A stretch of DNA of 64,000 nucleotides from CAWDCV01 sp963728125 (GTDB taxonomy: Bacteria; Actinomycetota; Actinomycetes; CAWDCV01), in NCBI GenBank assembly GCA_963728125.1, contig CAVSIZ010000003.1, positions 1-64,000 of the forward strand. The letters are read 5' to 3'. Position 1 is the stretch's first letter. Each line of letters begins with the position of its first letter. Positions 1-8,169 of this stretch are shown here, piece by piece. The notes under the pieces were generated by a model. The model did not search any database. It worked only from the letters and a program-made list of their open reading frames with translations, and had not been told where the DNA came from. Both the position numbers and the translations under genes were made by a program.

Positions 1-1
1 C

Positions 2-832
2 CTCGGCGGCCACGAGCAGCAGTATGCGAGTGATGCCGACGTGGTGTTCGTCTCCGATCCGCTGCCGGGTGCGATCGAGCGTGAGGCATCCGAGGCCGCT
101 CACGCGGTCGCGCACGAGCTGCGCCGACTGCTGCGGCTGCCGGCGCCCGACCCTCCCATCGAGGTCGATGCTGCGCTGCGCCCCGAGGGTCGGCAGGGGC
201 CGCTGGTGCGGACGTTGGCGTCCTACCAGGCCTATTACGCACGCTGGTCGCAGGTGTGGGAGTCGCAGGCGCTGCTGCGCGCGGAGCCGATCGCAGGCGA
301 CACCTATCTCGGCCAGCGGTTCTTGTGGTTGATCGACCCGATGCGCTGGCCGGAGGGCGGCGTCGACGACGCCGCGGTCCGCGAGATCCGTCGCATCAAG
401 GCGCGCGTCGAAGCCGAGCGCCTGCCACGCGGCGCCGATCCCACGACACACGTCAAGCTCGGTCGCGGTGGACTCGCCGACGTCGAGTGGACGGTTCAGC
501 TGCTGCAGCTGCGGCATGCCGCCGCCGTCCCGATGCTGCGCACCACCCGGACGCTAGGCCGCGTTGCAGACGGCGGCAGCTGCCGGCCTGCTGTCCGAGG
601 ACGATGCGGAGCGTTCTCGCTGACGCCTGGCGAGCGGCGGCACGTATCCGCAATGCAGTGCTGCTCGTTCGCGGTCGTCCCGGAGACAGCATCCCGACCG
701 ACGTGCGCGAGCGGGCGAGCGTGGCGCGATTGCTGGGTTACCCGCCGGGCGAACTCGGGCATGGTGGTGGAGGACTACCGTAGGGTGACCAGGCGAGCCC
801 GCAGCGTCGTCGAGAGGGTGTTCTACGGATGA
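2..832 (+). CDS. glnE: Glutamine synthetase adenylyltransferase/deadenylylase, C-terminal part (frameshifted)
   Basis: GlnE adenylylates and deadenylylates glutamine synthetase; its target, glnA, lies at 9943-11367. The left edge cuts the gene, leaving the second nucleotidyltransferase domain and the C-terminal helices. A GSDAD-like motif (YASDADVVFV) is encoded at 23-52 and the conserved GRGGLADVEW stretch near 460-490. The reading frame shifts three times: after TLG near 557-560, near 612-616, and near 758-762. Read across the shifts, the product continues as ALQTAAAAGLLSEDDAER, then DAWRAAARIRN, then GYPPGEL, and ends VVERVFYG, the expected family terminus. Each shift is a one-base gain, so the net change is +3 and the first frame reopens. 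I read this as an intact gene with sequence errors. The stop codon overlaps the ATG of the next gene. Confidence 0.85.
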   Translation, partial: LGGHEQQYASDADVVFVSDPLPGAIEREASEAAHAVAHELRRLLRLPAPDPPIEVDAALRPEGRQGPLVRTLASYQAYYARWSQVWESQALLRAEPIAGDTYLGQRFLWLIDPMRWPEGGVDDAAVREIRRIKARVEAERLPRGADPTTHVKLGRGGLADVEWTVQLLQLRHAAAVPMLRTTRTLGRVADGGSCRPAVRGRCGAFSLTPGERRHVSAMQCCSFAVVPETASRPTCASGRAWRDCWVTRRANSGMVVEDYRRVTRRARSVVERVFYG

Positions 833-1815
833 CGCGGGATCTCGTGCCGGGCGGCGTGCGCCGCGACGTGGCCGTCGACGGTATGCGCTTCTCGTTGTGG
901 CGCAGCGACCCCGATCGGCGCACGGAGTCAATCCGGCCAGTCTCGCGCCTCCGACACGTTCCCACCCCTGCGGCGATGCTGCTTCATGGGGTCCCGGAAA
1001 CAGGGGCGATGTGGCGGGACCTGCTCGCGGAGTTGGGCAGCGACCGATCGTGCTCGCTCCCGACCTGCCCGGCCTCGGGTCGATCGCGTTGCGCGGACCC
1101 TCCGACGCGCGCACGGTGGCGGCACGCATTGCTGCACTGGCCTTGCACCGAGCTGGATGCGCCTGTCGACATCCGTGGGCCCGACTGGGGAGGTGTTGTT
1201 GGACTCACGTTGGCGGCATCGCGCCCGGACCTCGTCCGGCGCCTGGTCGTCCTGAACGCGGCGTACCGCTACGTCGACCTGCGCGCCGCCTGGCACATCC
1301 CGACGGCGTCCCTGCCTGGCCTGCCGGAGCTGGCGTTTCGGGTCGGTGGGAGGTCCCTGGTCGGGCAGGTGATTCGGGTCGGGTGGCACGCCGACCGGCC
1401 GGTCGCGCCAGATCTCCTGGCGCACTACCAGGACGCCTACGCCGACCCGCGACGTATCGCCGCAATGCTCGGCTACTACCGCGACAACTTCCGTCCCCGG
1501 GCCGCGGCTGCCCTTCGCGGGGTGGCTGGGCGCGCCCGATCCGCGCCGGCCCCCGTCGATGCCGCGGCCAGGCGACGACCGCCCGGACCGCGGACGCCAT
1601 CGCTCGTCGTCTGGGGTGCGCTCGATCCGGTGCTGCCCGAGAGCGTCCGCGCCAGCGTGGTGCGCGATCTCGGCGATTGCCGGTGCGTGGTCATTCCCCA
1701 CGCCGGCCACTTCGTGCTTGAGGAGGCCCCGGAGACAGCAATCCCGGCGATCGTCGCCTTTCTCAGAGAACCGGACGGCCTTGGGGAGCCGGACGGCGAG
1801 GTGACCGGCTCGTGA
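829..1815 (+). CDS. Alpha/beta hydrolase, epoxide-hydrolase-like (two suspected indels)
   Basis: Cytoplasmic alpha/beta-hydrolase fold protein. The sequence shows the oxyanion motif HGVPETGAMWR, a nucleophile elbow of the form GPDWGG (Asp nucleophile, as in epoxide hydrolases and haloalkane dehalogenases, which usually read GHDWGG) and a C-terminal catalytic His in HAGHFVLEE. Between about 1045 and 1150 the correct product is in another frame (PIVLAPDLPGLG then ARTVAARIAAL), so I infer a one-base loss near 1041-1050 and a one-base gain near 1147-1150. The ATG overlaps the glnE stop and the stop overlaps the GTG of the MFS gene, so the three genes look translationally coupled. The substrate cannot be predicted. 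Confidence 0.72.
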   Translation: MTRDLVPGGVRRDVAVDGMRFSLWRSDPDRRTESIRPVSRLRHVPTPAAMLLHGVPETGAMWRDLLAELGSDRSCSLPTCPASGRSRCADPPTRARWRHALLHWPCTELDAPVDIRGPDWGGVVGLTLAASRPDLVRRLVVLNAAYRYVDLRAAWHIPTASLPGLPELAFRVGGRSLVGQVIRVGWHADRPVAPDLLAHYQDAYADPRRIAAMLGYYRDNFRPRAAAALRGVAGRARSAPAPVDAAARRRPPGPRTPSLVVWGALDPVLPESVRASVVRDLGDCRCVVIPHAGHFVLEEAPETAIPAIVAFLREPDGLGEPDGEVTGS

Positions 1816-3058
1816 GCCAACCCGGGTCGACCGCCACGGCGAGCTATCGCGAGGTATTCGGCAACCGTGAATTCACCGGGCTGATCGTCGCCCAGGTGCT
1901 GAGCGAGTGTGGCGACCAGATCGCCCGGGTCGGCCTGGCTGTCCTCATTCTCGCCCGCACCGACAACCCGTTCCTTGCGGCGCTGGCGTTCGTGGTCGGG
2001 TACGTACCGGCAATCTTCGGCGCTGCGCTCCTCGGGCCGTTTGCCGACCGGGTGTCGCGCCGCACGGTGATGCTCGTCGCCGACATGGGGCGCGCGGTCC
2101 TCATCGGATTGCTCGCACTGCTGGCCGTGCCCTCAACGCCGGTCTGGCTGCTGTTCGCGCTGCTGTTCCTCGCCGAGTTGCTGAGCGCCCCCTTCGAGGC
2201 GGCTCGCGCTGCGGTTCTCCCGGACTTGCTACCCGATCCGCGTCACTACCTGCGTGGTGCTGGGTGAGTCGGGTGCTCTCGCAGGTCGACCAGGTCTTGG
2301 GACTCGCGCTCGCCGGCGTCGTCGTTGCCCTGATCTCCCCGCGCGGTGCTCTCGTCACGGATGCGGTGACGTTTGCGCTGTCGTTTGCGGTCGTCCTCCT
2401 CACCTTGCGCCGCCGGCCGGCACCACTGCAGGCACGCAGTGGCATCGCCGGCTACCTCCATGATCTGCAGCGCGGCGCAGCGCAGGTGGCGGGCGATCCG
2501 GTGCGCCGTTGCCTGGTGCTGTTCGCTTGGGGCGCGGCCGCTTTCATGATCGCTCCCGAGGCGGTGGCGCTGGCCTACGCCGAGTCGGGCGGAAACTCCG
2601 CGGCGGTCGGAACGGTGCTGATGGCGGCCTTGCCCGCGGGGGGCGCCCTTGGGGCGATCCTCGTCAGCCGCTGGCCGCCCGGCGATCAGACGCGGGCGAT
2701 CCTGCCGCTGGCCCTGGCATCCTGCCTGCCCCTGGTGCTCACTGGCGCATCTCCGCCGGTCCTGATCGCGACCGCACTGTGGTTCGTCGCCGGCGTCGGC
2801 CAGGGATTCATGGTTCCGCTGATCGCCACGGTCAACCTGCTGACGCCCGCGCACAGCCGTGGACGAGTCAACGGGCTCGCCGCTGCCGGCTTCAACGTCG
2901 GGTCCGCGTCGGCCTTTGCCCTCGCCGGTTTTGGGGCGGCGGTGCTGTCGCCCGCGCTGGTCGTGCTGCTCGCCGGCATCGCGGGAATCGTCGTCTGTGT
3001 TGTTGCCTGGACGCGATGGCCCCGCGATGCGCTGGCGGCAGCGGTGGCACCCGGCTGA
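1812..3058 (+). CDS. Major facilitator superfamily transporter (one frameshift)
   Basis: Integral membrane transporter with about 12 hydrophobic segments. The N-terminal half (1812-2267) has the loop motif GPFADRVSRRTVM typical of MFS proteins between TM2 and TM3 and ends early at a TGA at 2265. The C-terminal half continues in the +2 frame from about 2268 (SRVLSQVDQVLGLALAG) to the stop at 3056-3058. The join DPRHYLRGAG/SRVLSQVDQ matches the usual MFS_3/enterobactin-exporter-like layout, so one base is probably missing near 2262-2268. The GTG start overlaps the hydrolase stop. The substrate is unknown; the family often exports small molecules. Confidence 0.75.
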
Positions 3059-3061
3059 TCT

Positions 3062-3880
3062 CTAGCCGGTGGTCACGGGCTCCTGGAGCTCCGTCACCCA
3101 CGTGTCCACGTCATCGCCGGTTTGCAGGTAGAGCTCGCGGTTCAAGCCAACGGAGCGGTAGCCGTGGGCGTCGATCCAGTTCGCCAGCGTCTGGATGGAC
3201 GACATGACGTTGTCCATCGAACCGCGGTGGACGATCGTTGCCGCCTGCTCGACTGCGGGAAGGTCAACGACGGCGAAGTCGTGTCCGGTCGCCTCGACGT
3301 TCACGGGGAGCGTGGCGTGAACGACGACGCCGTCACCGTCCGGCACGTTCTCGTAGTAGGCGATTGCCGGCCCCACTGGTGTCACTCCGGCCTGGTCGAG
3401 CCGTCGTACGAGTTCGTCGTACAGCGGCTGGATGACCGGGGTGATCGATTGGGGTTCGAAGCTTGCGGCTGTGCCGGTGAGCTCCGCGACCCGTACCGCG
3501 GGGAGAGCCTTGATCTGGATGTCATCGGTGGGCATGGCGCCTTCCCTTTCGATGAGGTGGAGCCTCGCCTCGACACCGCGCAGGCGGGCGGTGTCCGCTG
3601 CGATCTGCGACTGCAGTTCGGCGCGGCGCAGCGTCAGCATCCCGCCGAGCTCCTCGACGCCAATTTCCTCGTCGAGAAGCGTCCGTACGCGCTCGAGGGT
3701 GAAGCCCAGGTCCTTGAGCGCGACGATTCGGTTGAGACGTGACAGCTGTTGCGCGTCGTACGAGCGGTAGCCGGTGGCGTCGTCGACGTGCGCCGGCTGC
3801 AGCAGCCCGATGGTGTCGTAATGACGCAGCATGCGCACCGACACCCTGCCGTGTCGGGCGAAGTCTCCAATGCTGAACAT
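3062..3880 (-). CDS. MerR-family regulator with GyrI-like effector domain
   Basis: Transcription factor of 272 residues. The N-terminal MerR helix-turn-helix (SIGDFARHGRVSVRMLRHYD) is followed by a dimerisation coiled coil (about residues 75-115) and a C-terminal GyrI-like/AraC effector-binding domain (about 120-270), the BmrR architecture that senses small hydrophobic or cationic compounds. The gene converges on the MFS gene with only 3 bases between stops, so the transporter is a possible but unproven target. Upstream is a 19-base-spacer promoter with a perfect palindrome, the form MerR proteins bind and twist, which suggests autoregulation. Confidence 0.85.
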   Translation of the reverse strand: MFSIGDFARHGRVSVRMLRHYDTIGLLQPAHVDDATGYRSYDAQQLSRLNRIVALKDLGFTLERVRTLLDEEIGVEELGGMLTLRRAELQSQIAADTARLRGVEARLHLIEREGAMPTDDIQIKALPAVRVAELTGTAASFEPQSITPVIQPLYDELVRRLDQAGVTPVGPAIAYYENVPDGDGVVVHATLPVNVEATGHDFAVVDLPAVEQAATIVHRGSMDNVMSSIQTLANWIDAHGYRSVGLNRELYLQTGDDVDTWVTELQEPVTTG

Positions 3881-3889
3881 GACGGTCTC

Positions 3890-3920
3890 GGTGTACGACC
3901 TGACACGGTGTCAGGGTCAA
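3890..3920 (-). promoter_or_regulatory. MerR-type promoter/operator, 19-bp spacer
   Basis: On the minus strand a -35 TTGACC (3920-3915) and a weak -10 TACACC (3895-3890) are separated by exactly 19 bases. The spacer overlaps a perfect 17-base palindrome at 3899-3915 (two CCTGACAC arms around one central base). MerR regulators act on promoters with such over-long spacers. The -10 lies about 9 bases before the ATG at 3880, so the message would have almost no leader. The -35 overlaps the stop codon of the neighbouring gene. Confidence 0.68.
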
Positions 3921-4555
3921 GCGCCGATCGCTGTTGCCGTTCCTGGCATCTGGATCTCGATCTCGTTGCTCAATGTGGCCCCGTTCAGCAGTTCGAGCCG
4001 GTCACCGCTCCAGAAGCGGCCCGGGTCGAACCAGTTGACCGGCCGATTGTCGGGCAGCAATCCCATGGCCTGGTACGTGGAGGCGACCAATTCGGCGCAG
4101 TACAGCGTCTCCAGTGACGCGCCGTACCGCACGCGGCCGAACACCCATCGACGACTCATGTCGAGCGTGCTCGGGAATGGCGTGCCGTCGAGTCGGGCGA
4201 TGACCTTGAGCACCGCGTCTTCCATCTCGGCAGTGATGGTTGCGTCGAGCTGTCGCAGGAAGCCGCGTTGGCGGTACTTGTCGTGCCATGTCGTCACGGC
4301 GTCGCGCAGCAGGTGAAGCTGCACGCCGCGCTGATGCTTGCCCGTCCATACGTCCGGCAGCGACCGACCGAGCTCGGCGTGCCAGAGCAGCGGCGGCAGG
4401 TCATCGAGGACGACGGCCATGCCAACGTGATTCACCGGAGCGTTCGTTGCGGCTCGGATGGCCATGTCGGCGAAGGTGGCACCGCGGAACAGCCAGATGT
4501 CACCGGTACGCGTGAGCTCGACGGCATCGTCGAGCACGAGTGAAGTGGCTGCCAC
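3917..4555 (-). CDS. YiiX/YaeF-like permuted papain-fold protein
   Basis: Protein of 212 residues that resembles the circularly permuted NlpC/P60 (YiiX/YaeF) thiol hydrolases. The conserved His is in NHVGMAVVLDD near residue 42 and the candidate catalytic Cys comes late in LYCAELVASTYQAMGLL, the permuted order expected. No signal peptide is seen, so it is probably cytosolic. The start is GTG at 4555, 8 bases after a TAGGCT hexamer, so a leaderless message is likely. Its promoter overlaps that of the divergent small gene at 4575. The family's substrate (peptide, amide or lipid) is not settled. Confidence 0.6.
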   Translation of the reverse strand: MAATSLVLDDAVELTRTGDIWLFRGATFADMAIRAATNAPVNHVGMAVVLDDLPPLLWHAELGRSLPDVWTGKHQRGVQLHLLRDAVTTWHDKYRQRGFLRQLDATITAEMEDAVLKVIARLDGTPFPSTLDMSRRWVFGRVRYGASLETLYCAELVASTYQAMGLLPDNRPVNWFDPGRFWSGDRLELLNGATLSNEIEIQMPGTATAIGA

Positions 4556-4562
4556 GGATCGC

Positions 4563-4569
4563 TAGCCTA
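4563..4569. promoter_or_regulatory. Overlapping divergent -10 hexamers
   Basis: The plus strand reads TAGCCT at 4563-4568, 6 bases before the GTG at 4575. The minus strand reads TAGGCT at 4569-4564, 8 bases before the GTG at 4555. The two putative -10 elements share five base pairs and both imply leaderless transcripts, so firing in one direction should exclude the other. No strong -35 is visible on either side. Confidence 0.42.
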
Positions 4570-4574
4570 GGGGC

Positions 4575-4781
4575 GTGCGGATCTGGAAACTGCTCGGCAT
4601 CGCCGGGTTGGTCGGTGTCGCGGCGACCGGTGCGGCGGTGGCGCGGTCAGAACGCAAGCGGCGCGCCTACACCTCCGAAGAAGTCCACGACCGGCTTCGT
4701 CATCGGGCCGCTGCTCTCGACAGCGCAGGCGGTGCCGAGGCCCCGACCGACGACGACGAAACGCGGCTCGACCAGCGCTGA
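4575..4781 (+). CDS. Small single-span membrane protein
   Basis: A 68-residue protein with one N-terminal hydrophobic segment (about residues 3-23, KLLGIAGLVGVAATGAAVA) followed by a basic patch (RSERKRR) and a short charged cytoplasmic tail. No catalytic motif is visible. The 4575 GTG is favoured because it directly follows the TAGCCT hexamer. The stop lies 2 bases before the ATG of the large dehydrogenase, so the two genes are probably cotranscribed. Function unknown. Confidence 0.6.
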   Translation: MRIWKLLGIAGLVGVAATGAAVARSERKRRAYTSEEVHDRLRHRAAALDSAGGAEAPTDDDETRLDQR

Positions 4782-4783
4782 CC

Positions 4784-7576
4784 ATGTCGCTCCTCGCCGG
4801 CCTCCGTGCCGTTATCGAGGGTGAGGTCGACGACTCCACGCGGCGCCGCGCCGAGTACTCCACTGACGCCAGCAACTACCGCGTCGTGCCCACTGCGGTC
4901 GTGTTCCCGCGAACGCGCGACGATCTCGCGGCGGTGGTGGCGTGGGCGAGGGACACTGGTACCCCCGTCACGATGCGCGGCGGTGGAACGTCGGTCGCTG
5001 GCAATGCTGTCGGGCCTGGCGTGGTCGTGGATACCTCACGCCATCTCGCCCGAGTGCTCTCGATCGACCCGCAACGACGCCGAGCCAGAGTCGAACCCGG
5101 TGTCGTGCTCGCTGACCTGCAGACCGCGGCTGCACCGTTCGGCCTGCGCTTCGGACCTGACCCGTCGACGCAAGCGCGGGCGACCATCGGCGGCATGGTC
5201 GGCAACAACGCCTGCGGGCCGCGGAGCGTGGCATACGGCAGAACGGCCGACAACGTCGTGTCGCTCGACGTCATCGACGGTGCTGGGCGCTCGTTCACCG
5301 CCGGGCCGGGCATGGCTCTGACGCCGGAGCTGGAGCAGCTCGTCGCGCACCGGCTCGCGGTCATCCGTACCGAGTTGGGCAGGTTCTCGCGGCAGATGTC
5401 CGGATACGCGCTGGAGCATCTGCTGCCCGAGCGCGAACCAAGTCTTGCGCGCTCTTTGGTCGGCTCGGAGGGCACGCTCTGCGTGGTGACCGAGGCAGAA
5501 GTCGACCTGGTGCCGCGAGAGCAGTCGCCGGCGCTGGCTGTCCTCGGGTACGCGACGCTGGCGGACGCTGCAGAAGCGGTTCCCGCGATGCTTGCCCAGC
5601 GACCGCTGGCCGTGGAGGGTCTGGACTCGCGGCTTGTCGACGTCGTCCGCCGGCGCCGCGGTCCTGGTGCGGTTCCCGACCTGCCTCGCGGCAGCGGCTG
5701 GTTGATGGTGGAGACCGGGGGAGCGACGCCGCAAGCCGCTCTCGCGGCGGCACGCGCCATCGTCGACGTGGGACAGGCTCTGGATGCCCGGATCGTGCCC
5801 GCGGGACCTGAGGCGCTCGCGCTCTGGCGCATCCGCGAGGACGGTGCCGGCCTGTCTGGACGTGCACCTGACGGGCACCCAGCGTGGCCCGGCTGGGAGG
5901 ACGCTGCGGTCCCGATCGAGCGTCTCGGAAGCTACCTGCGCGAGTTCGACGCGATGATGGACAGCTACGGCGTGCATGGCTTCCCGTACGGCCACTTCGG
6001 TGACGGCTGCATCCACGTCCGGCTCAGCCTTCCGCTCGACGACAGCAGGGGCGTTGCGGTCGCCCGGCGGTTCCTCGAGGACGCGGCCCGGCTCGTCGCC
6101 GCCCACGGCGGCTCCCTGTGCGGCGAGCACGGGGATGGCCGCGCCCGCAGCGAGCTACTGCCCCTCATGTACTCGGCCGAAGCTATCGACACGTTTGCCG
6201 CGGTCAAGGCGCTCTTCGATCCAGAGGACGTCCTCAATCCCGGCGTCGTGGTACGGCCGCGTCCCCTCGACGTCGACCTGCGCCGCCCCCAGGCGCGCCC
6301 GCTCTACCTCGCGGGAGGCATGGCGTTCCGGCACGACCGTGGCGACCTCACCGCCGCCTTCCACCGCTGCGTTGGGGTCGGGAAATGCCGCGCCGACACG
6401 ACGCTCACCGGCGGCTTCATGTGTCCGTCGTACGTGGCGACGCGTGACGAGAAGGACAGCACGCGAGGTCGGGCGCGGGTCCTGCAAGAAGCGGTCAATG
6501 GGACTCTCGTACTCGACGGCTTGTCATCGCGCGAGGTCGCCGAGTCGCTCGATCTGTGCCTGTCATGCAAGGCATGTTCGAGCGACTGCCCGGCCGGCGT
6601 GGACATGGCGATGTACAAGTCAGAGGTTCTGCATCGCCGCTTCCGGCATCGGCTACGGCCGCGCAGTCACTACGCACTGGGATGGTTGCCGCGGTGGCTG
6701 CGCATCGGAGGGCCGGTACCGGGGCTGGTCAACGCAGCAGTCACAGTTCCGGCGTTGCGCAACGTGCTACTCACGGCTGCGGGCATCGATAGGCGCAGGT
6801 CGGTTCCATCGCTCGTCCGGCGCTCATTCATCGTTCGTCGACGACGCAGCGTCCCTGCGTCCCGTGGCTTGTCTCGCGTGCTGCTCTGGGTGGATTCCTT
6901 CAGCAAGGGTTTCGATCCCGCCGTTGCGGCAGCAGCGGAACAGGTGTTGCGTTCTGCGGGATACGACGTCGTCGTGCCGTCGCGTTCGTTGTGCTGCGGA
7001 CTGACGTGGATCACGACCGGGCAGCTCGACGGGGCCCGACGACGTCTGCGACGGCTGCTCGACGCCTTCGATCCGGCAGCGTCGCAGGGCGTACCGATCG
7101 TGGGCCTCGAGCCGTCGTGCGTCGCAGTCGTGCGTTCCGACCTGTTGGAGTTGCTGCCAGACGATCCGCGATCGCCTCGCGTCGCCCGTCAGGTCGTCAC
7201 CCTCGCCGAGGTGCTCGACCGCCCAACACCGCGCGAGGGATGGCGCCCCGACCTGTCTGGCGTGCGCGTAATCGCCCAGCCGCACTGCCATCAGCACGCG
7301 GTGATGGGCTACGCCGCCGAGCAGCGGTTGCTCGCGGCGTGCGGAGCAGACGTGCACGTGCTGAACGGGTGCTGCGGGATGGCGGGCAATTTCGGCATGG
7401 AGCGCGGGCACTACGACGTCTCTGTGGCGATAGCCGAGCACGCACTCCTGCCGGCGCTGCGAGACATGCCTGACGCGGTTCTCGTCGCCGACGGCTTCTC
7501 CTGCCGCACCCAGGCGGCCGATCTCGCCGGTGCTCGAGGTGTCCACCTCGCGCAGCTAATGGCGAGAGCGCATTGA
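4784..7576 (+). CDS. FAD-binding and Fe-S oxidoreductase (GlcD/GlcF-type fusion)
   Basis: A 930-residue 2-hydroxyacid or D-lactate dehydrogenase-like enzyme. The first half is a VAO/PCMH flavin domain (TMRGGGTSVAGNAVGPGVVV near residue 65; GHFGDGCIHVRL near 410) with the FAD-oxidase C-terminal domain (GSLCGEHGDGRAR). The second half is a ferredoxin-like module with CVGVGKC, MCPSYVATRDEKDSTRGR and CLSCKACSSDCP, then two CCG domains (SLCCGLTW and LNGCCGMAGNFGMERGHYD). This is the layout of YdiJ and of the fused GlcD-GlcF proteins, which pass electrons from a 2-hydroxyacid to the respiratory chain. The real substrate (D-lactate, glycolate, D-2-hydroxyglutarate) cannot be told from sequence. The start is ATG at 4784. 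Confidence 0.85.
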   Translation: MSLLAGLRAVIEGEVDDSTRRRAEYSTDASNYRVVPTAVVFPRTRDDLAAVVAWARDTGTPVTMRGGGTSVAGNAVGPGVVVDTSRHLARVLSIDPQRRRARVEPGVVLADLQTAAAPFGLRFGPDPSTQARATIGGMVGNNACGPRSVAYGRTADNVVSLDVIDGAGRSFTAGPGMALTPELEQLVAHRLAVIRTELGRFSRQMSGYALEHLLPEREPSLARSLVGSEGTLCVVTEAEVDLVPREQSPALAVLGYATLADAAEAVPAMLAQRPLAVEGLDSRLVDVVRRRRGPGAVPDLPRGSGWLMVETGGATPQAALAAARAIVDVGQALDARIVPAGPEALALWRIREDGAGLSGRAPDGHPAWPGWEDAAVPIERLGSYLREFDAMMDSYGVHGFPYGHFGDGCIHVRLSLPLDDSRGVAVARRFLEDAARLVAAHGGSLCGEHGDGRARSELLPLMYSAEAIDTFAAVKALFDPEDVLNPGVVVRPRPLDVDLRRPQARPLYLAGGMAFRHDRGDLTAAFHRCVGVGKCRADTTLTGGFMCPSYVATRDEKDSTRGRARVLQEAVNGTLVLDGLSSREVAESLDLCLSCKACSSDCPAGVDMAMYKSEVLHRRFRHRLRPRSHYALGWLPRWLRIGGPVPGLVNAAVTVPALRNVLLTAAGIDRRRSVPSLVRRSFIVRRRRSVPASRGLSRVLLWVDSFSKGFDPAVAAAAEQVLRSAGYDVVVPSRSLCCGLTWITTGQLDGARRRLRRLLDAFDPAASQGVPIVGLEPSCVAVVRSDLLELLPDDPRSPRVARQVVTLAEVLDRPTPREGWRPDLSGVRVIAQPHCHQHAVMGYAAEQRLLAACGADVHVLNGCCGMAGNFGMERGHYDVSVAIAEHALLPALRDMPDAVLVADGFSCRTQAADLAGARGVHLAQLMARAH

Positions 7577-8169
7577 TCACAAATCAGAACTACCAAAGGT
7601 GTGAGCATTACGGGGCCCGGTAGGTGAGGAGGCGATTTCAACCCCGATGTCGGGGACCTGGTCCTTGGGAGGTCCGTCAGGGGCATGTACTTATGTCCAC
7701 GATGCCGCAGCATCCGAACGACGACACCGGCGCCAGCACGTTGACGGTTAGGTAGGGCAGCACCAGTGAAGCCGGGAAGCTCCACACCACGACGCTGGCG
7801 CACATCCCGGCCTCGATCCAGCCGCACTGCCGCAGCGGTGCCGCATCGCATCTCCTTCAGGTCGGCGAGGCCCTGCTGGATCTCACCTTCGAGCGTCTCG
7901 AGGGTCGGCGATGATCTCGAGCGGAGGGCGGTGCTCGATGTCGTGGACGATCTGCTTGTACCGGTTCAGCGAGAGGTCTTTCACCGTTCAGTGCCCCGCC
8001 GATGGCGCGTTCCACCCGCCGACTCGCCGGCGTCTATCGACACGCTTGTGCCCGCCGCCTGTCAGCCAGCGGTGCGGACTCCGGCTCGGTACGTCGGCTT
8101 CAGTTCGATCGCGTTGCACGCGCCTGGACGACTGGTGGCCACGTTGGTCGCCGTGGTTGGGCACACGAG
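7577..8169. other. Gene-free decayed stretch
   Basis: Nearly 600 bases without a convincing intact gene. The overlapping open frames here are of low quality on both strands. The only protein-like signal is a fossil of the HsdM C-terminus on the minus strand (listed separately). The rest could not be assigned to a family and is best read as degraded DNA between a core dehydrogenase gene and a membrane-protein gene. Confidence 0.5.
7849..7985 (-). pseudogene. Remnant of type I restriction-modification methylase subunit (HsdM C-terminus)
   Basis: On the minus strand from 7985 the DNA encodes DLSLNRYKQIVHDIEH then RPPLEIIAD, and after a one-base shift near 7904-7902 continues LETLEGEIQQGLADLKEM. 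This is the characteristic end of HsdM proteins (DLSxNRYKE...PPxEII..LxxLExEIxxGLxxL). Nothing HsdM-like precedes it on the minus strand, and no hsdS or hsdR follows, so only about 45 codons survive. The shift is again in a GGG/CCC run. I recognise the family from its conserved tail only; an alignment would settle it. Confidence 0.62.
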
